Positions 11,630 through 21,868 of a stretch of 64,000 bases of DNA are shown here, in pieces. The position numbers and the translations under genes were made by a program. Source of the stretch: Zingiber officinale (Eukaryota; Streptophyta; Magnoliopsida; Zingiberales; Zingiberaceae); contig NC_055989.1 of assembly GCF_018446385.1 (NCBI RefSeq), forward strand, positions 134,877,004 through 134,941,003, read 5' to 3'. Below the pieces are notes generated by a model, which saw nothing but the letters and a program-made list of their open reading frames with translations, was not told the DNA's origin and made no database searches. Within the stretch, counting starts at the first letter, position 1. Each line of letters begins with the position of its first letter.

Positions 11630-12249
11630 ATCTCCCCCTTTTTGATGTGCATCAACCCAAGTTTAAGTTAGGGTAAAAATAGACAAACAATAATTTTAAA
11701 GAAAATTACTAAACTAACATGTTAAGCATAAATTTACAATAAATAAAATTACAACTAATTAATTTAGAGTTTAAACTCAATTTTTCAAAAAATATTTTTT
11801 TAAAAAAATTCTCTCCCTCTAAACTTGTACCTTTTCTCTCCCCCTTTGATCACAGCAAAAACGGGGTAATAGTAAGAGAATATGATATTTATTTAAAAAA
11901 TATTTAGCAAAATGTTAAGTTAGAAAAATTTTTGAGCAAGATGATTTTTTTTTCAAAAACTTCTAAATAAAAATGAATTTTTAGAGTTTTCCATAAAAAA
12001 ATTTTAAGTAAACTAAATTTTTTAGAATTTTGAAAAAAAAATTCTAAGTAAAATGACTTAAAAAAATATAAGTAAAAATTTTGAACATTTTCAAAGATAA
12101 TATTTGAAAAAACTTTCAAAGCATTATTTAATTCTAGTTTAATGCTTTTTCAGAAAGTTGATTAAACATTGTATTTCAATATTTCAGCTTCCAGGTCGTG
12201 GCGAGGCACTAGACCTTCTTGGTTATTGGAGCAACAACCACTTTCTTAG
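11630..12249 (-). mobile_element. 3' internal region of SIRE-like element with conserved post-gag block
   Basis: AT-rich non-coding sequence. At 12187-12245 lies a block related to ones at about 47155-47215, 48415-48480 and 60105-60175 (core GAGGCACTAGACCTTCTTGG). Here the block is immediately followed on the minus-strand sense by this AT-rich region and the LTR, with no pol sequence between. Confidence 0.6.
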
Positions 12250-13460
12250 ACAAAGCTTTTATAAAGAAATTTTAACATTTAATTTTCTCGCTGAAAGCCA
12301 AAAAAAAATTTAATTTAAGACATATTTTGGAACCCAATAGAGGTTCCTCCCTACTGGATTAGTCAAATACTTAGGGGTACATAGTTCTTGGGAATTTTTC
12401 TAAGTTGACATTGATGATGTTTAACATACCAGTTTAATTTTCCATAAATTTTAAGTTTTGATTTTTGAAAAACATTTGTTTTAAAATATGCATCAATTTT
12501 CAAATTTTCAATTTTTAATTTTAAATTATCATTTTCTGATTTTAATTTATCTAAAATTCTATTTAAGTCAGCATTCTCTTTTTCTAATTTGAATAAATCT
12601 TTAGAAAGAGACTTAATAAATTGAAAGGACTGAGTCGGGGTTAGATTACGTACCTTACTTACCTGACTTGGTGATGTTCCCCCTTCACTGCAGCTTTCTT
12701 CCTATGATGTTGCTTCCCCTTCATCTATGCTCATTTCTGAGCTTGACTCTTCTTCCAGCTGATGGTTAGCTATTAACGCTAACCCCGAGAATTCATCGAT
12801 GTCTGACTCGGAGGATGAGTCTGAGAACGTGGCCTTCAGGGTCTTATATCTGGAGGATTCTGGATTCTTGTACTTCACCTTTTCCTTCTCTTTCTGCTTG
12901 CTCTTCAATTTCGGACAATCATCCTTGATGTGCCCTTCTTCGTTGCAATTGTAGCAATGGACTGTCCTTCTCTTTTGATCATGTTTACTCGACTGGGATC
13001 TAAATTTGTTAGATTTAAAAAACTTATTAAATCATCTTACCATTAATGCAACTTCCGATTCGTCGATCGAGGTTTCAGAGTCAGAACCGTTTATTCTTGC
13101 CTTTAGGGCAATGTTCTGACTAGTCTTCTCTACTCCATTGGGCTCTGTAACTCGAGATTCGTGAAGTTCAAAAGTAGAAAATAAATTTTCTAAAGTACTT
13201 ACCTCGAAGTCCTTAGAGATGTAGTATGCATCTACTAAGGACGCCCATTCTGGAGTTCTGGGGAAGGCGTTGAGCGCGTATCGGATCGAGTCCCGGTTCG
13301 TTACTTCTTCTCCAAGGTTGCTTATTGAGTGATTAGCTCCTTAATCCTTGCTTGGAGTTGCGCTACCTTCTCGCCTTGGTTCATCCGGATGTTCGTAAGT
13401 TGAGTCCGGAGGATATCGCTTCTTGCAAGCTTCGCTTCGGATGTACCTTCGTGAAGCAAT
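12250..13460 (-). pseudogene. SIRE-like copia gag, decayed, pol missing
   Basis: Minus-strand gag remnant. A zinc knuckle of CX2CX4HX4C form (CYNCNEEGHIKDDC) is encoded at 12956-12915. A Lys-rich segment and an acidic Ser/Glu segment follow (12908-12702), which is the usual C-terminal order in SIRE gag. The N-terminal part runs to about 13450. Stops and frameshifts break it. The expected pol between gag and the 3' LTR is absent, so the element is a deletion derivative or a gag-only non-autonomous form. Its 5' end is cut by an LTR at 13461. Confidence 0.75.
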
Positions 13461-14102
13461 TGTCACGCCTCGGGGGACTCCCTTGTTAGGATCCTTCATA
13501 CGGAGGCTAGAGAGGGGGTGTGAATAGCCGACCCCAAATCGTCGTTTCTTTCTACAAAACGTGTTAGCGCAGCGGAAATAAAACAGTAGAAAGGAAACGG
13601 TGAAAAGATCAAACCTCAAACTCGATGGATGTAACGAGGTTCGGAGATGAACTCCTACTCCTCGGCGTGTCCGTAAGGTGGACGAAGCCTACCAATCCGT
13701 CGGTGGATGAGTCCCCGGAGAACCGGCTAATACAATATACTCCTTCTGGGTGGAGAAACCTCGCCACAATGTTTCTTGCACAAGCAAGATAGGAGTACAA
13801 CAGATACAAGAAAGCAAAAGACAATATGAAACACTTGCTTGCCTTTCTTGTTGACTGGAGTGATGAAGCAGCAGCTTCACACCAGCAGCAGCTGACGAGA
13901 ATCCAGTCGAGAAGCTCACGCGAAGCTTCAGCTGCGAGGAGCTCAGCAAAGCTCTGATAGCAGGTAAGAGCAGAAGCTCTAGAGCACAAGAACAGAAGTT
14001 CTAGGGAGGAAGCGGTTGCAGCAACGAAGCCCTGTAGCTTCTTTTATACCTGTGAAGAAAAACACGAAGGAATATAGCCGTTGCGTCGCAACGGCTAGTG
14101 CC

Positions 14103-14487
14103 CTGATCGGTCCACAGACCGATCAGGAGTGTGCCTGATCGGTCCACAGATCGATCAGCGCTTTCTCCCGAACTCTGCTAGCTACTGATCGTGCTCTGAT
14201 CGGTCGTGGGGACCAATCAGGGTATGGCCTGATCGGTCTGCTGACCGATCGGGGCTTATTGAGTGCGGTTCCTCGCACTCCTCAAGATCGTCACCTGATC
14301 GGTCAGCAGATCGATCAAGATATCGCCTGATCGGTCTTGTAGACCGATCAGGCTCCATGCTGATCGGTCCCCAGACCGATCAGTAAGCTCACAGAATCGA
14401 TGCGTGCCTTCTGTTTGTTATCTGATCGGTCAGCAGACCGATCAAATACACAAGCGTATCACTGGATCGGTCTGGTGACCGATCCAG
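14103..14487. promoter_or_regulatory. cluster of about nine spaced palindromes
   Basis: Units have arms CTGATCGGTC and GACCGATCAG separated by about 3-7 variable bases and recur at irregular spacing up to the last one (GGATCGGTC...GACCGATCC, ending 14487). On the minus strand they lie immediately upstream of the LTR TATA box (14042-14048). Confidence 0.6.
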
Positions 14488-14739
14488 AGTTTGGTTTTTG
14501 CCTAAACCAAGTCCCAAGTCTCCCAAACCAACATCCGGTCAACCTTGACCTGTTGGTACATTATGCTTAGCATCCGGTCACTCCCTTGACCTGCTAAGAC
14601 TCCCTACCAAGTGTCCGGTCAATCCCTTTGACTCACTTGGACTTTCCTCTTTGTGTCAAGTATCCGGTCACTCCCTTGACCTACTTGACCTTCTCAACAC
14701 CAGATGTCCGATCACCCTTGATCCATCTGGATTTTCCCT

Positions 14740-15175
14740 TGCCCGGCTTCACTCACCAGGACTTTCACCTAGCTTCACTCACTAGGGTTTTCTCCTGCCT
14801 GGCTTCACTCACCAGGACTTTCTCCAACTGCCTGGCTTCACTCACCAGGACTTCCACATCCGGTCCAGAGAACGAGCTACCGAGCCCTTTCTGACCACAG
14901 TCCGGAGAACAAGCTACCGAGCCCTCTCCGACTTCCATCCGGTCCAGAGAACGAGCTACCGAGCCCTCTCTGACCTAGTCCGGAGAACGAGCTACCGAGC
15001 CTTCTCCGACTTCCACTTGCCAAGTTCCCATACTTGGACTTCTTTGTGCCAAGTCTCCATACTTGGACTTTTCCCGTGCCAAGCTCCCTGCTTGGACTTT
15101 TCCGTGCCAAGTCTCCATACTTGGACTTTTCCCGTGCCAAGCTCCCTGCTTGGACTTTTCACCATGCCAAACTCC
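14740..15175. repeat. degenerate short tandem repeats in LTR
   Basis: Three successive arrays lie in the LTR U3 region. GGCTTCACTCACCAGGACTT units run at about 14748-14850. CCAGAGAACGAGCTACCGAG units run at about 14863-15005. TGCCAAGTCTCCATACTTGG units run at about 15015-15170. Confidence 0.7.
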
Positions 15176-15764
15176 CTTCAACATACAACTCTTTTGTTCT
15201 TGTCAAACATCAAAATACAACTCGAGTCAGGGCAACTCGAGTCGGGTCAACCAGGTCAACCTTGACCTAAGGTTGCACCAACATCCCTGTCCGAATAAAT
15301 TTCGGCAGCACCTCCCCTGTACGGGTGACAATCTGAAGCATTTCTACATGCACAATATACATCAGCCACAGGCGGCTGGAATATACACACAACCACGCAG
15401 TTATATGATACAGCCTACTCGGCTGATACAATAAAAACACAACCACGCAGTTATATGTAAAGCAGCCCACTCGACTGTACCAAAACCAAAACACAATGGA
15501 AAATGACAGAAAATCAAATACAAACCAAACACAAAACTATTAGCCGGCTAGGCTTACATAACCAACAATCAATACAAAATATCATATAACAACTTCAACA
15601 CTCCAGAACAAATGCGGAGCACAAACTAAACACACTGACACATAAAACAAACAAAACATAAATGAAACCGATAGATCTTCTGAGGTGAAGTGGAGACCAG
15701 TAGACAAGATACTCCAAGCGACATCATAACCAACTTGGTACTTGAAAAAGATAGTGTCCACGGG

Positions 15765-17848
15765 TGTGATGTGCGTATATTATATACACTTTTATGCATG
15801 TTTGGACGCACATCTACTTGTATTTTATTAGCATAATGTATGTTTATTGCACCCTATTTCTTTATAATGTTATACTTCCATTATATTTTGTTTAGAGATC
15901 TGCTATTTGCTTGTTTTTATTGATATGACGCAATTTGGAGCGAAAATGGAACGAAAATGCACACGAGAACAACTTTGGAAGAAATCAAGCCAAGGTCGTG
16001 TGACCCACACGGCTGTGCTCCCCCATCAGAGGCAAATCAAGCCACAGTCGTGTGAGCCACACGGGCGTGTCAACTTCCCCGTGGCCAGGCATCACACGGT
16101 CGTGCCAAATGGCACGACCGTGTTAATGTTCCAGAGACAGAGAAGATCACGGCCGTGTGACCCACACGGCGGTGTCAACTTTCCAAAGGCGAGGAAGGCC
16201 ACGGCCGTGTGAATCCACACAGCTGTGTGACTTTGGCAGAAAAGAAGAAGGTTGCGACTGTGTAAGTCACACGGCCGTGTGACTCAACTCGTGAGGAAGT
16301 CGGGTGAGGACGTGTGGATTCCACACGGTCGTGTGACGAAGAACATGGAGCCGTGCCACGCCAAAACAGAGCTGTACTGAATTCTAGACAGATTGCAGGC
16401 CGCTCGTAAAACGGCCATAACTTTGTGCTTGGTTGGAGTTTTTGGCTGTTCTTTATACTGAAATGTAGATAACTTCAAGGTCTACAATTTTCTTCAGATC
16501 CAACAGAGAGATAGCATTGTCTACCCGTGCTAAATGGCATGGTCGTGCCTCCCAACTGCGGGTTCATCTGGACCTCCGCCCAAACTACAGACCAAACTTT
16601 GAACTGCCATAACTTTCGGCTCAGTTGGAGCCAGGGCTCGATCCAAGTGTCAAATTGAAGATATTCAAGAGATACAACTTTGGTTCAGGGTGAATCATGA
16701 GAAAATCTTTTTTAATGGGTGAAAAACTCGTTTTACCTAATCCTTGTAATCCTGATTTTCCTGGGCAGTTTGGATGAGGTATAAAAGGATCAAGATCCTC
16801 ATTCTTTGACTCATCTTGGGTTTGGGACTTCGCCCCTCTCCTTGGGGAAGAGTTCTCCCCTTAGGGGGAAATCCTAGAGCTTCATTCACCTCTATCCCTT
16901 GAAGATTCGTCCATCTCCAAAGCAAGGAGGCATCCCCAAGACATTGAAAATATCGGCAAGCATCTTTTCTTCCCCTTCTTCTCACATCTTGGGTTGTAAC
17001 TATACTTTACTTTATGTTTTGGGGTTGTTCTTTCCTTTGCAATGGAGTAGATCTCCAGATCTAGGATGTAGGAAGTATTTGTGATTTGATGGAGATGTAA
17101 AACTATGTAGATTTGTCATATTTCTATTCAATGACTTGTTAATGTCTTGTTGATCATATTTGATGAAGTGTGTGTGTGAAGTTTACATATATATCTTTTG
17201 CATATTTTATCAAATGGTTGTGTAGAATTTTTAATCTAATAGGGGAAATGCCCTAGATCGTATGACCGAGGGGTGTCGCGACAGGGCTGCCCCGCTAACG
17301 GACGTCTAGGATATCACCTTGAAAGGAGAAGCAAATCTCCACAAGGAAGTAGGGAATCGGGCATAATCACTATTTCTATTTCTATATTATTGTGTGTTAG
17401 TGTACTTCTATGTTGTATGACCGAGGGGCGTCGTGACAGGGCTGCACCGCTAACGGACTTCATAGGAATTACTTCCATTTAGTAGCATAATATATGGAGT
17501 AGGAGATCATGTCGGCTTATCCACTGCAGGTGAGAGTCAGTAATGCATATAACTTCTTACAAGAGTATGAACATAGAGGATAGGAACTAAGCAATCTATG
17601 TAACATCGCCTAGCATTACAAGGAAATCGAAATCTTAGAATCTATCATCCTCCATCCTCTTAGCTCAACCCCTCTCAAGATCCATTCTCTCTCTTCCCTC
17701 TTGTCTTTCTCTTATTCTCTTTCCACCAATCTTACATTTGTCCATATAATTCACCGTGTGAAGTTAACTAGTGTTTAATCAACAGTCCCTATGGATTCGA
17801 TATTCTTTTATTATTGATGACGAAATCGTACACTTGCGGTTCGTAACA
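15765..17848 (+). mobile_element. gypsy-type LTR with CACGGCCGTG repeats
   Basis: The LTR runs from TGTGATGTGCG at about 15765 to GTACACTTGCGGTTCGTAACA at 17848. It has a TATA box (TATAAAAG) near 16780 and two GACCGAGGGG(C/T)GTCG(C/T)GACAGGGCTGC copies (about 17263 and 17418). It is related in inverted orientation to 18031-18925. No matching target duplication was found, so it may be truncated. Confidence 0.6.
15995..16340. repeat. array of about seven CACGGCCGTG-type palindromic units
   Basis: Each unit pairs a (C)ACGGCCGTGTG half with its inverted half, separated by a few bases, at roughly 50-bp spacing. The same unit type is found in two other LTR segments (18310-18690 and 50828-51120). 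Confidence 0.75.
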
Positions 17849-18030
17849 AGCCTCGACCAGCACCTTGAATCATCGAAACTGAACAACTTCTACTCTCTTG
17901 TGCGCTGCTCCAAGACGATTCGACGACTTTCAAACGCTGCTCTGATAATCAACAAACAACTGCTAATCCTTTGTTGTCGGTAAACATTGTTGTTAATTCC
18001 AATACTTGTAATTGCATTATAGATGGATTA
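17849..18030 (+). mobile_element. SIRE-like LTR U5 fragment
   Basis: Sequence from CCTCGACCAGCACC through GCGCTGCTCCAAGACG to TTGTTGTCGGTAA parallels the U5 part of the LTR at 291-1659 (about 1285-1420). It lies between two gypsy LTR copies. Confidence 0.55.
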
Positions 18031-18925
18031 ACATCATATCATGAATACTCCCTTACATCCTAAGATCTAGAAGATTTATTCCATAGTAAGGAAATTACAA
18101 CACAAAGATATTAAGAAAAACATTCTTATAATCCAAACGGGGAATAGAGAAGAAAAATGCTTAGAAAGATGTAACTAGAGTCTTGGGATGAACTCCTTGC
18201 TTGGATGGTGAATGGATTAATGAAATCTGCTTTGAATTATGGATGGATTGTGTAAAGCTCCTCGGAAATGGACCTTGAGGGTAGCCTTGAAGGGAAACCC
18301 TTCCTCCTCTTCAAAAGTGGATCTTACTCCCTGTTATAATAGGGCACACGACTCCTATTTCATGCCATATGCCCGTGCCTATGGGGCACAACTGTGGCAT
18401 AATATGTGTTGGAAATAGGGCATGACCGTGGCATAAAAGCCACTCGTGAAAAGACATAGCCTTGGCATAGGAGTTTGTGTAATGAAGGCACGACCATGGC
18501 ATGAAAGTTACTGCTCTCTGCTTCTTTGGAAGGTGTAAGGCACGATCAAGGCATGTCGTGGCATAATTCCTGCTATAGGAGAGGCACGACTGTGCCTCTT
18601 AGCTTGGGCATGGTCGGACCATGGAATCTACTACAAGAATGGAGACACAACTCAGGGAGACACGATTGTGCTTGTGAGGCACGACTGTGTGTTGCTTTTT
18701 CTCTAAGCTCACTCCAATGTCTGATTTACTCTGCTTCTGTTCTAAAAATGCATCCTATTAATCAAAATATAAAAAAAGTAGATCTTCGAACCAAAAGAGT
18801 AAAAGTATGATATAATTATGAAATAGGATGCGATAAGTATAAATCATGCTCATGAAATACAAGTAGATGTGCGATAAATAATACCTAAGAAAATGCATAA
18901 TTTACGCACATTACTAGTCATCTAG
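18031..18925 (-). mobile_element. inverted copy of the 15765 gypsy LTR family
   Basis: Its complement starts GTAATGTGCGTAAATTATGCAT and continues CGCACATCTACTTGTATTT, matching the start of the LTR at 15765. The other end (about 18045-18080) matches the GATCTAGGATGTA segment near 17060. It contains CACGGC/GGCACGAC repeats at 18310-18690. It is shorter than the left copy and internally deleted. Confidence 0.6.
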
Positions 18926-20340
18926 TCAATCTTGACATGACTTCTTCTTGACTGCTAAGCACATGGTTAATCAAGTCACCATAGGCTTGCTTGGACTTCT
19001 TACTTACTCACTTTCAAACATCTGATATGTTTGAATCAACTCTTGTACAATCTTAACTAGACACAGGTATATTATCAAATATCAAAATTTTAGAGGCTGA
19101 TTACACCCACACTTATTACCACTAAATGAAAACACTAACATTTTTTCCCCCATAATAAAGGCACCTATTACAACAAAATGAAGGCACGCAAGTAACTAAA
19201 TAAAGGCACTCGCCTTTTGTTCATTTGCCAAAGTAAAGCCATTTGTCCAAAATGACAACTCCGACTATAACTATAAGAAGGAACCTGCTATAGCTATATC
19301 GAAGCAATATTTGCTTCTCTCTCTTTCTGTTTTTAACCAAAATGAATGTGCATGCTTCAACTAAACAAAGAGCTCCTACAACTATATCAAACACTTGTTA
19401 CGTCTCCTCTCAGTGATGTTGTGATTAAGATATGGAGTATTACTATATAAGGTCTTGGAGTTGAAATTCGGTATGTCTGAGCATCCCCTCCCTTATACAT
19501 TGGCCACTTGCACTAATGATTAGTAGTCATTTATGTTTTACCTCTTCCATGTTAGTCAATAGAAAGATTGACAGGGCCACTGGAGGCGAACGAATTGTGC
19601 CTTACATGAAGAATCTAAGTTGTCTTTTAACACATGAAGACACTTGTTATAACTAAACTATAGCACTTGAAGGACAAAAGGATGCTAAAAATCTAAGGCT
19701 CTAACATTCGCCGCCAGGATTGCATTTGGCTATTACAACTTAGTTTTCTTTACTTGCAGTCCTCGATTGGGCTAGTACAGTGAAGTTCATTAGGATTGTG
19801 ACATTGGATTGGAGAGTGATTATTCTGCTGATATTGAAGAGAAGGAAGATTTGTAGAGAGAATTGGAAGAGAAATCGAGAAAAACAAAATTTGTTGTTCT
19901 CTAGGTTTTATTAAAAAAAAATTATTCAATTATAGAGGATAATTTCTCAAACAACTAAATAAACACTTATATAAATAAACCCTTACTTATATTTGGCAAA
20001 ACTACCAAAAAATACCCTAAATATAAAATTTTAAAATTTTAAATTTTAAAAAAAAAAGTAAAATAGATGTTTGGAGCCTCTGAAAAGACCCTAAATGATA
20101 TTTTTAGGATCCAAAATTTGACGATTACAGTTCCATCCTATTATAAATTTAGGTCTCCGAACCAACTTCTCTTCAAGCCAAACAATATCTCGTTCTGATG
20201 TCCAAATCAAAAATTATGACCCTTTAAAATTTATGAAATCTTCTATTTTAAAGGAAATCTTCTTAGATCGATCTTGCATTAGATTGATATCAAGACCTAT
20301 AAGTTTTCCCATGATATGTGATCTTTCATTGTCATTTATG
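18926..20340. other. unassigned non-coding DNA with LTR debris
   Basis: The first 230 bp resemble the antisense end of a SIRE-like LTR (repeated TTGACT/CTTGGAC words, then ATCAAATATCAAAATTTTAG). The remainder has no ORF, terminal repeats or domain that I can assign. Confidence 0.4.
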
Positions 20341-21600
20341 TGGGAATAGTTGGATTAGATAACATGATGGGGGAGGGCTGAAAACAAAAAAAAATCTAAC
20401 TAATCTTTTAAAAAAAATCCAAGGCTAAGATAAAACTTAGTGCAAATAACTTTTTAAAGTTAGAAAACAGAATACAATGAAAATAAACTAAATATCAACG
20501 CTAACAAGAGATTTGATATGATTCAAATAACCTTGTCATACTCCATGGTTTATTGACTCGTTAGACGAGCCATTCGTCAAAATTCCACTATAAAATCTCT
20601 CTTCCAAGAGATAGAGAAACCTCCTAGAGAAATCTTCTCTTACCATAAGCTGATTACTAAGAAGAGTTACCAAAATGGCTTGTAGAATAAGCATTTGCTT
20701 GATTCATATAACCTTTGAAAGTCATCTAACTTGCTCTTTTGTGGCACAAGTATCACAAACTTTTATATCCACCACTATTGAGCAAATGTACATTTAAGGC
20801 TTAAATAAATAAGGCTCCTATGATGCCATTTCAAACACCTCTAATTGACTCCAATCCTTTCCAAACAAATAGAATTCAAAATCTAGTCATTCTATAGTCA
20901 ATGGTCAATCCGCTAGTCAAATGAACAAGCTTCCAATAAGCTACCCTAATCTCAATTTAGTTAATTTGAGTTTAAATAAAAATATTTTGTTCTTTAAGGA
21001 AAGTGCTTTTAATCGATTGCTCAATCGACTTAGCCCTTCAATCAATTAAGGTAACTTTTAATCAACTAAATCTTCTCTACGATTTGGCTTCACTTGGCTT
21101 ATGGTCTCGTAAGCCTATACAAAATTCCAAGATCAATTATGATAAGGAACCACCAACCTTAATCAAAGGCTTCTACAAGTCAATCGATCATCACATGTTT
21201 CCATAATGTGAACCTCAAGATTATAGTCTCTCATAATCTCTCACAACTTGTCTTTTTTTGTCTGAAAGTCTTGATTTCATGTCATTATTTGCCTATCTAA
21301 AGGCTCCACCTTTAGGTCTTCAAATGCTTTTGTGCTTTTTTCCACGAGCCCATCTCATTCGTAGCCTCAAAGACACCACACTGACACTACTTCAACTTGA
21401 CCATGACAAGTCATCCATCAATACAACTCAAGCCCATCGAGACATAAACCTTCTAACTTTGGCAATCTATCAAACTCCTGGTCAACTTTAACTTTGTAAA
21501 CAACTTGCCAAGAACTCTTGATCTTATCCAACAATTGCCAAGCTTTTATTTGTCCTCAACTTTTTTTGGATTTTCCCGTCAACTATTAAGAATTTAGTCA
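20341..21600 (-). mobile_element. degenerate SIRE-like LTR, antisense
   Basis: It begins with the GATGGGGGAGGGCTGAAAAC style of antisense LTR start. It has a minus-strand TATA-like TTTTATA near 20760 and AATCGATTG words upstream of that on the minus strand (about 21010). It fades out near 21600. Boundaries are approximate and no target duplication was seen. Confidence 0.45.
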
Positions 21601-21640
21601 ACCCCTTATATTACTATAATGTAGTCTGAATTGTCTCTTA

Positions 21641-21865
21641 GGGAGTGTTTGGTTGATGGATTTGAGAATGAGAAAATGAAATGATAGTAAAAAATAGTGT
21701 TTGGATTGTGAGGTTGGGAATAATAATTTGGAAATGATTTCTAGATTTATGAGAATCAACAAAACCCATATAACTAGGTGGGTTTCATTTCTATTCTCAT
21801 TCCTATTCCACCTTACTATCGAACTCATATCCATAATCATTCTCATCATTTAACCAAACGTCATC
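21641..21865. mobile_element. Tourist-like MITE, 225 bp
   Basis: TTA duplications at 21638-21640 and 21866-21868 flank imperfect terminal inverted repeats, GGGAGTGTTTGGTT on the left and GATGACGTTTGGTT on the right complement. Subterminal GAGAATGAG/CTCATTCTC inverted sequence continues inward. It has no coding capacity. Confidence 0.75.
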
Positions 21866-21868
21866 TTA

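Larger units (their letters stand above)
13484..15283 (-). mobile_element. solo SIRE-like LTR, 1800 bp
   Basis: Begins TGTTAGGATCC and ends TTGCACCAACA, with TCCCT target duplications at 13479-13483 and 15284-15288. It is oriented minus, with its TATA complement at 14042-14048. A second copy of the family begins at 63755 with the same first 240 bp apart from scattered differences. The several ORFs of 60-126 codons inside it are repeats, not genes. Confidence 0.9.
13461..15764 (-). mobile_element. truncated gypsy LTR, interrupted by solo LTR
   Basis: TGTCACGCCTCGGG at 13461 matches the left end of the solo LTR at 36270. The match resumes at 15289 (TTTCGGCAGCACCTCCCCTGTACGGGTGAC) after the inserted LTR at 13484-15283. 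Only about 500 bp of the roughly 2.8-kb LTR remains; it is cut near 15765. Confidence 0.75.

Noticed and set aside
11227-11676. Overlapping ORFs of 89-120 codons on both strands
   Set aside because: They lie in the GC-rich part of an LTR and cross its boundary at 11629.
13609-13989. 126-codon minus-strand ORF
   Set aside because: It is within the R/U5 side of a solo LTR with a confirmed target duplication; no domain is recognised.
15765-17848. Solo LTR with target duplication
   Set aside because: The LTR ends look right, but the flanking five bases do not match, so it cannot be called an intact solo LTR.
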